Below, piece by piece: positions 5,517-7,113 of a stretch of 7,113 nt of DNA. Position 1 is the stretch's first letter; each line of letters starts with the position of its first letter. The translations under genes and the position numbers were made by a program. Source of the stretch: Deltaproteobacteria bacterium (lineage in GTDB: Bacteria; Desulfobacterota; Desulfobacteria; C00003060); contig DAOUWN010000106.1 in the NCBI GenBank assembly GCA_030667105.1, positions 1-7,113 of the forward strand. The letters run 5' to 3'. Below the pieces are notes generated by a model that saw only the letters and a list, made by a program, of their open reading frames with translations, was not told the origin of the DNA and made no database searches.

Positions 5517-5933
5517 ATGGCAAACTACATCGCGATCGTACACAAAGACCCTAAGAGCGACTTCGGCGTGTCGTTTCCAGACTTCCCGGGCTGCATCACA
5601 GCCGGCAAAAACATCGACGAGGCCAAGGACATGGCCCAAGAAGCTCTCGCCCTCCATATTCAGGGCATGATTGAAGACGGCGAGCAACTGCCAGCCCCTT
5701 CAAAGCTTGAAGAAATCATGGCTGATTCCGATTTCGCTGATGCTGCGGCCTATCTGGTTGTTGACGTTCCGGATACAGCGCCCCGAACCGTCAGGGTAAA
5801 TATTACTGTTCCCGAAATGACTCTTAAGCAGATTGACGCCGCGGCAAAAAAACGCGGTATGTCGAGATCTTCATTTCTCGTTCATGCAGCACAGAACGCT
5901 ATCCAGTCCAAACAATCAGAGGCATCTATTTAG
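5517..5933 (+). CDS. hicB: HicB family antitoxin
   Basis: 138-aa antitoxin partner of HicA. The N-terminal degenerate RNase-H-like domain (about 1-65) shows YIAIVHKD, the hallmark FGVSFPDFPGCITAGKNIDEA (strand, loop and strand, 16-36) and the helix MAQEALALHIQGM. This domain covers the HicA active site. After a linker (about 70-92), the C-terminal RTVRVNITVPEMTLKQID...GMSRSSFLVHAAQNA (93-130) is a ribbon-helix-helix DNA-binding domain for autorepression. The ribosome binding site GAGGT (5506-5510) overlaps the hicA stop, giving close coupling. The gene ends 13 nt before attC2, so the operon fills its cassette. Confidence 0.93.
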   Translation: MANYIAIVHKDPKSDFGVSFPDFPGCITAGKNIDEAKDMAQEALALHIQGMIEDGEQLPAPSKLEEIMADSDFADAAAYLVVDVPDTAPRTVRVNITVPEMTLKQIDAAAKKRGMSRSSFLVHAAQNAIQSKQSEASI

Positions 5934-5945
5934 TTCTGTTCTTAC

Positions 5946-6020
5946 GGATAACGCTCCGCATAAGCGGATGGCAAAGAAGCGCAGCGGATTTGCCAATCCT
6001 TCTTCAACCGATTGTTCGGC
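5946..6020 (-). repeat. attC2, cassette recombination site
   Basis: On the minus strand it begins GCCGAAC (6020-6014) then AATCGG, and ends GGAGC followed by GTTATCC (5952-5946). The central stem pairs TTTGCC (5990-5995) with GGCAAA (5970-5975) and ATCC with GGAT, with one extra A on one arm, like the extrahelical base of known attC sites. Total 75 nt. It lies 7 nt after the nucleotidyltransferase stop. The opening GCCGAACAATC and closing GAGCGTTATCC resemble the usual GCCTAACAATC and GAGCGTTAGGC. Confidence 0.75.
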
Positions 6021-6027
6021 GGTGCGA

Positions 6028-6588
6028 CTATGCATCATCGTTGTTTTTGTCGCTAGTTCTTCCTGCTCCCAAGCCGGAGCCATTCTCTTCCTGCAGTTGT
6101 CGCAGTGTTTCTTCCAGAACTGGGAGCCGCTGTTTGTCTTTGGGGTCTCTTGAGGCTCTCTTGAGTTCGATCATCATCTTAAGATCGAGAACCTTAATCG
6201 TGTGGCCTCTAAATCTAACGTCCACTGTGTGTTCAAGTAGGTCATCATAGGTTTTCCCTTCCTCAATCACAGCAAGGACGTCTAGGGGGCCCAACTGGGT
6301 CGAAAATAGAGCATGGCCTTCTCCTGAAATATCCCGTTCCGTTGGTTCAATTACCTTGTCGTCTAGGCGACGATGAAATGCGCCAATTGACTTGAGAAAT
6401 GCAAGCAGTTTGATAATATTTTCTGAAGACCGGTCATGGACGATGTCGACATCCATCGTAGTAACGGGTGCGCCCTGCACAACGGCAGCAAGACCACCGA
6501 CCAGGATAAAGTTGACGTCAGCTTTTATGAGCCCCTCAAGTACTGCGCTTAGGTCCGGACCGGTCGTTTCTTTGCTGCTTGTAGGCAT
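6028..6588 (-). CDS. Nucleotidyltransferase, second gene of a two-gene cassette
   Basis: 186-aa nucleotidyltransferase-superfamily protein, only distantly like the one at 4642-5163. It shows FILVGGLAAVVQG (GG at 31-32), the catalytic pair MDVDIV (D46, D48), a third carboxylate D103 in GPLDVLAVI, and the family tail TYDDLLEHTVDVRFRG, KVLDLKMMIELKRASRDPKDKQRLPVLEETL (about 113-160). All three acidic residues of an active enzyme are present. The last 17 residues are polar and look like readthrough toward the cassette end. ATG 6588 has AGGAG seven nt upstream, inside the preceding small gene, whose last 53 nt it overlaps in another frame. The target is unknown; a toxin role is possible by analogy with MNT-type systems. 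Confidence 0.85.
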   Translation of the reverse strand: MPTSSKETTGPDLSAVLEGLIKADVNFILVGGLAAVVQGAPVTTMDVDIVHDRSSENIIKLLAFLKSIGAFHRRLDDKVIEPTERDISGEGHALFSTQLGPLDVLAVIEEGKTYDDLLEHTVDVRFRGHTIKVLDLKMMIELKRASRDPKDKQRLPVLEETLRQLQEENGSGLGAGRTSDKNNDDA

Positions 6589-6721
6589 CTCTTAACTCCT
6601 GAATAGTTCGTGCCGCGTTATCATTGGCCTGTAAGCGTTCCTCTGGAGACATCTTGAGAAACATTGCCACCAACCCCTTGTCAACACCCAGTGAGTTTTT
6701 CGTGGTCTTTTTTTTAGCCAT
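6536..6721 (-). CDS. 61-aa partner protein of the nucleotidyltransferase
   Basis: Small hydrophilic protein with a Lys-rich start (MAKKKTTKN) and a helical core, FLKMSPEERLQANDNAARTIQELRDAYKQQ (21-50). I recall similar short proteins (LTPEERL..ND...I.ELRDAF) directly upstream of this nucleotidyltransferase type in many genomes, which points to a conserved two-gene unit. I start at ATG 6721, which has AAAGG about 7 nt upstream; longer in-frame extensions would run back into attC3. It overlaps the next gene by 53 nt, so translation is probably coupled. It may be the antitoxin or regulator of the enzyme, but nothing in the sequence proves this. Confidence 0.75.
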   Translation of the reverse strand: MAKKKTTKNSLGVDKGLVAMFLKMSPEERLQANDNAARTIQELRDAYKQQRNDRSGPKRST

Positions 6722-6759
6722 ACCCAAACCTTTCTTTGGTAATTGATTTGTATTTGAAA

Positions 6760-6838
6760 GCCGAACGGCCGGGTTATCTGATGTGCGGGCGTCTTTTCCG
6801 CACATCCTGAACAACCCGATGTTCGATGCTTGTTAAGT
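6760..6838 (-). repeat. attC3, cassette recombination site
   Basis: On the minus strand it begins ACTTAAC (6838-6832, full RYYYAAC match) and AAGC, and ends GTTCGGC (6766-6760). Two nested stems are perfect: CGGGTT (6770-6775) with AACCCG (6813-6818), and GATGTGCGG (6780-6788) with CCGCACATC (6798-6806), around a 9-nt loop. Unpaired bases between the stems differ in number on the two arms. Total 79 nt. Its ACTTAAC box lies 17 nt after the truncated VapC stop. Confidence 0.75.
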
Positions 6839-6855
6839 TTATGGTGCAATTAATT

Positions 6856-7065
6856 TTACAGTTGGAAACCAGCCTTGCTAATTGCAGACTCCAAACCCTC
6901 TATTAACTTAAACCCAATCGATATTTCAGAATAGATTATTGAATTGGTATATAATGATTTATGGTCGCTGTATTCCTCTAATTTAAATTCAGACCAATCA
7001 GCCCATTTCAAGTCATTAAGAAAAACATCCAGAATGACATTCGAATCAACTAGAACGCCTTTCAT
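6856..7065 (-). pseudogene. Truncated VapC-like PIN-domain toxin
   Basis: 69 codons including the stop encode the first half of a VapC-type PIN-domain ribonuclease. MKGVLVDSNVILDVF carries the first catalytic Asp (D7), and TNSIIYSEISIGF carries the conserved Glu (E47). Full-length VapC proteins are about 130 aa and need further acidic residues from the missing C-terminal half, so activity is unlikely. The frame stops after GFQL, 17 nt before attC3, so the truncation coincides with the cassette end. Its ATG overlaps the stop of the preceding antitoxin-like frame (ATGA), and AGGAG lies about 6 nt upstream, as in an intact vapBC operon. Confidence 0.75.
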
Positions 7066-7113
7066 TTGTCTCCTCTTGTGAGAGCCATTATTTCATCTGT
7101 TGTCATCTTAACG
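7062..7113 (-). pseudogene. C-terminal end of a VapB-like antitoxin, cut at the window edge
   Basis: On the minus strand an open frame runs in from the edge and ends MTTDEIMALTRGDK followed by TGA, which overlaps the vapC ATG by four bases. Position and coupling suit the antitoxin of a vapBC operon, but only 14-16 residues are visible. GTTAAGA at 7112-7106 may be the cassette's boundary box. If so, the antitoxin gene is truncated at its 5' side there and this is a fragment; if not, the gene may continue intact outside the window. Confidence 0.45.

Larger units (their letters stand above)
4630..7113 (-). mobile_element. Integron gene-cassette array (attC cluster), partial
   Basis: Three attC-like sites split this stretch into cassettes read on the minus strand: vapBC fragment (about 7111-6766), 61-aa protein plus nucleotidyltransferase (6765-5952), hicAB inverted (5951-5197), nucleotidyltransferase (5196 to about 4630). 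Boundaries assume the usual cut between G and TT of the GTT box. For both fully contained cassettes the terminal 7-mers are exact reverse complements of each other (GTTATCC with GGATAAC; GTTCGGC with GCCGAAC), as expected for excisable circles. For the right-hand cassette the match is 6/7. The minus orientation is chosen because the sites then begin RYYYAACAA-like and attC2 ends GGAGCGTTATCC, close to the usual GAGCGTTAGGC, and because three of four cassettes have sense-strand genes that way. No integrase is in view. Confidence 0.72.

Noticed and set aside
5292..5687. 131-aa minus-strand open frame across hicA and hicB
   Set aside because: Antisense to two clearly recognisable HicA and HicB proteins and to their promoter.
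5191..6838. CRISPR array or REP repeats as an explanation of the three structured sites
   Set aside because: The sites are not copies of each other, are about 800 bp apart and are separated by genes; only the outer-box logic and folding are shared.
5191..6838. Array orientation on the plus strand
   Set aside because: Box complementarity alone is symmetric, but the attC2 ends resemble canonical sites only on the minus strand, and three of four cassettes have their genes in that sense.

Overview
The window looks like a bacterial chromosome segment, most consistent with a Desulfobacterota-like (delta-proteobacterial) lineage. That guess rests on gene content and style (DUF1178 protein, stand-alone RecD2, SuhB-type phosphatase followed by a small Cys-motif protein, repeat-rich spacers). 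Nothing here fixes the taxon.

Layout. (1) Positions 1-551 carry no convincing gene. They hold a MITE/REP-like element with 10-bp terminal inverted repeats (35-205), a 12-bp tandem duplication, a near-palindrome (313-340) and further inverted repeats. (2) Positions 552-4587 are ordinary chromosomal genes: a DUF1178 zinc-ribbon-like protein (+), a complete RecD2 helicase (-) that converges on it, and, divergent from recD2, an inositol-monophosphatase-family gene (+) followed by two small genes, a Cys-motif 65-aa protein overlapping the phosphatase stop and a 68-aa unknown. (3) From about 4630 to the right edge the DNA reads as an integron gene-cassette array on the minus strand. Three attC-like sites (5191-5267, 5946-6020, 6760-6838) separate small toxin-antitoxin-like genes.

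The cassette reading rests on a specific signature. The outer 7-mer at one end of each cassette is the exact reverse complement of the outer 7-mer at its other end, although these 7-mers differ between cassettes: GTTATCC/GGATAAC for the hicAB cassette, GTTCGGC/GCCGAAC for the nucleotidyltransferase cassette. This is expected if each cassette was once a circle whose attC ends paired. Read on the minus strand from the right edge, the order is: a vapBC fragment truncated at both ends; a 61-aa protein plus overlapping nucleotidyltransferase; hicAB in reverse orientation with its own strong promoter and operator-like palindrome; and a second nucleotidyltransferase as the last cassette, whose own attC is degraded or missing. 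No integrase is visible. If one exists it should lie beyond the right edge; otherwise this is an integrase-less attC cluster.

Functionally the left part is housekeeping (DNA repair helicase, sugar/inositol phosphatase or SuhB-like factor). The right part is an accessory array of toxin-antitoxin or nucleotidyltransferase modules. Three cassettes have start codons facing the minus-strand array direction with good ribosome binding sites, while hicAB is self-sufficient and inverted.
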